A stretch of DNA of 64,000 nt, taken from contig CACLDE010000005.1 of assembly GCA_902605645.1 (NCBI GenBank), positions 1 through 64,000 of the forward strand. The letters run 5' to 3'. The notes under the pieces were generated by a model. That model made no database searches, was not told where the DNA came from, and was given only the letters and a program-made list of their open reading frames with translations. Each line of letters opens with the position of its first letter. Position 1 is the first letter of the stretch. Below are positions 61,955 to 64,000 of this stretch, in pieces. Source of the stretch: an uncultured Pelagibacteraceae bacterium (GTDB lineage: Bacteria; Pseudomonadota; Alphaproteobacteria; Pelagibacterales; Pelagibacteraceae). Both the position numbers and the translations under genes were made by a program.

Positions 61955-63937
61955 GTGAAAATAAAAGTTAATCAATTAGCAAACGCAATTAGATTTTTGT
62001 CTATCGATGCGGTACAAAAAGCCAATTCAGGTCATCCTGGAATGCCAATGGGTATGGCAGATGTTGTTACTGTACTGTTTAAATTCCACCTGAGGTTTAA
62101 TCCAAAAAATCCATCTTGGGTAAATAGAGATAGATTTATTTTATCTGCTGGTCATGGGTCTATGCTACTTTACTCACTGCTCTACTTAACTGGTTATGAA
62201 AAAGTTAAATTGGCTGATATCAAAAATTTTAGACAATTAAATTCAATTTGTGCTGGACACCCTGAATACATAAATAATTCTGGTATCGAAACTACAACAG
62301 GGCCTTTGGGACAAGGTCTCGCTAATGCTGTTGGCATGGCAATAGCGTCAGAAAATTATAAAAAAAAATTTGGTTCTAAAATTATAAATAATAAGACTTA
62401 TGTTTTAGCGAGCGATGGGGACTTAATGGAAGGAATAAGCCATGAGTCGATGAGTTTAGCAGGTCACTTAAAATTAAAAAATTTAATAGTTTTTTTTGAT
62501 AATAACAAAATTTCAATTGATGGATCTACATCATTAAGCGTATCAGATGACTATAAGAAAAGATTTGAGTCTTATGGATGGAGTTTTATAGAAATAAATG
62601 GTCATAAAGAAAAGCAAATTAATGAAGCAATTAAAAAGGCTCATAAGTCTAACAAGCCAACAATAATTTCTTGTAAAACAATAATTGGATACGGATCACC
62701 AAATAAATCAGGAAAATCTTCATCTCACGGGTCACCCTTGGGTGATGAAGAAGTAGATTTAGTTAGAAAAAAACTTAAATGGTCATACCCTCCATTTAAC
62801 ATACCAGAGGAAATTTTAAGCGAGTGGAGGCAAATTGGTGAGAAAGGAGAAACCCTGGAGAAAAATTGGTTAAATGAGCTTAATAAATCAAAGAAAGAAA
62901 TAAAAGAAAACTTCAATTATATTAATAATACAATCTTTAGAGATAAATTAAATGACTTAATCGTTTCAGAAAAAGAAAAATATTTTAGAGACAAGGCACC
63001 AATGGCTACAAGACAATGTTCCATGAAAGTAATCGAGACTTTAAATGGTTTACTACCAAATTTAATCGGTGGGTCCGCAGATTTAAGTGGTTCAAATAAT
63101 ACAAAAGCTTCTAACTCAGTAATTTTGAACTCTAAAAATTACGGTGGAAATTATATTCATTTTGGAGTCAGAGAGCACGGTATGGCTGCAGTTATGAATG
63201 GTATAGCATTATATCATAATCTTATACCTTTTGGAGGTACGTTTTTAATTTTTTCTGATTATTGTAAACCTTCTATAAGACTCTCAGCTCTGATGGGGAT
63301 ACGTGTAATATATATATTTTCTCATGACTCAATAGGTTTAGGGGAAGATGGGCCAACACATCAACCAATTGAACAATTAGCTGGTCTAAGAGCTATACCA
63401 AATTTGAATGTTTTTAGACCTGCCGATATGAATGAAACCTTGGAATGTTGGGAGGCCTCTTTGAATAATGAGAAAGGTCCTAGTGCGATTATACTTTCTA
63501 GACAAAAGTTAAATTATGTTAGCAAATTACCTAATGAAAAAAATAAATGCCTTAAAGGAGCTTATGAGATAAACATAACTTCCCACGATCATAAAGTTAC
63601 AATAGTCGCGTCAGGGTCTGAGGTTGATCTTGCTCTTGCAACGCAAGAATTATTAAAAGAGGCTAATGTTGAGTCTAAAGTTGTTTCGATGCCCTGCCAA
63701 GAATTATTCGATCAACAAGATGAGGAATATAAAAATAAAATTTTAGAAAACGATAATTTAATAGTTTCTATCGAGGCTGGTGTTATAAATTGTTGGTATA
63801 AATATTTAAAAAAAAGTGACTTAGCCATTGGAATTAATGAATTTGGAAAAAGTGCGCCCTTTAAAGAAGTTTATGAAGAAATGAATCTGACCTCAAATAA
63901 AATAGCTTCAATAATTCAAAATAAATTGAGAAAATAA
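61955..63937 (+). CDS. tkt: transketolase (GTG start)
   Basis: AVQKANSGHPGMPMGMADV, ETTTGPLGQGLANAVGMA, LASDGDLMEGISHESMSLAGHL, GLGEDGPTHQPIEQLAGLR. Confidence 0.97.
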   Translation: MKIKVNQLANAIRFLSIDAVQKANSGHPGMPMGMADVVTVLFKFHLRFNPKNPSWVNRDRFILSAGHGSMLLYSLLYLTGYEKVKLADIKNFRQLNSICAGHPEYINNSGIETTTGPLGQGLANAVGMAIASENYKKKFGSKIINNKTYVLASDGDLMEGISHESMSLAGHLKLKNLIVFFDNNKISIDGSTSLSVSDDYKKRFESYGWSFIEINGHKEKQINEAIKKAHKSNKPTIISCKTIIGYGSPNKSGKSSSHGSPLGDEEVDLVRKKLKWSYPPFNIPEEILSEWRQIGEKGETLEKNWLNELNKSKKEIKENFNYINNTIFRDKLNDLIVSEKEKYFRDKAPMATRQCSMKVIETLNGLLPNLIGGSADLSGSNNTKASNSVILNSKNYGGNYIHFGVREHGMAAVMNGIALYHNLIPFGGTFLIFSDYCKPSIRLSALMGIRVIYIFSHDSIGLGEDGPTHQPIEQLAGLRAIPNLNVFRPADMNETLECWEASLNNEKGPSAIILSRQKLNYVSKLPNEKNKCLKGAYEINITSHDHKVTIVASGSEVDLALATQELLKEANVESKVVSMPCQELFDQQDEEYKNKILENDNLIVSIEAGVINCWYKYLKKSDLAIGINEFGKSAPFKEVYEEMNLTSNKIASIIQNKLRK

Positions 63938-63951
63938 TAAATTTTAATTTT

Positions 63952-64000
63952 ATGGAAAAAATAAGAAGTTTTAATGAAAAGATTAATATTAAAAATAAAA
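63952..64000 (+). CDS. start of next gene, truncated by window edge (MEKIRSFNEKINIKNK...)
   Basis: ATG shortly after tkt, open to window end. Confidence 0.45.
   Translation, partial: MEKIRSFNEKINIKNK

Noticed and set aside
1-64000. CRISPR arrays, prophage, insertion sequences, toxin-antitoxin or defence islands
   Set aside because: No regularly spaced repeats, integrase/transposase motifs or defence-type genes were seen; content is mainly core metabolism.

Overview
AT-rich, very compact chromosomal window whose gene content and order (blue-type proteorhodopsin, fhs/fdh C1 genes, rluD-rpoH, tol-pal cluster, xseB-ispA-dxs, very short spacers) look like a SAR11/Pelagibacterales alphaproteobacterium. 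I see about 60 protein-coding genes, two tRNAs (Leu-GAG and Arg-TCG), two strong intrinsic terminators and a third likely one. I see no rRNA, CRISPR array, transposon or prophage. Most of the window is core housekeeping and I do not see a clear new multi-gene system. The observations most worth a second look are: (1) recA and ispA each carry a +1 frameshift in a poly-A tract (A8 and A10), and removing one A restores a full-length protein in both; (2) all 8 convergent protein-gene pairs overlap or are 1 nt apart at their 3' ends, often sharing a TTAA double stop; (3) the yebC-ruvC-tolQRAB-pal locus lacks ruvA, ruvB and ybgC and its RuvC is atypical; (4) the proteorhodopsin is blue-tuned (Gln at the 105 position) with an 18-bp perfect palindrome in its leader; (5) there is an unlisted 39-aa membrane microprotein ORF antisense to the end of a racemase gene; (6) a GT17 glycosyltransferase plus 2OG-Fe(II)-oxygenase-like gene pair sits between an ABC-2 transporter and tRNA-Arg; (7) a coiled-coil ORF overlaps zapA. 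All homology calls come from reading motifs by eye; no database search was run.
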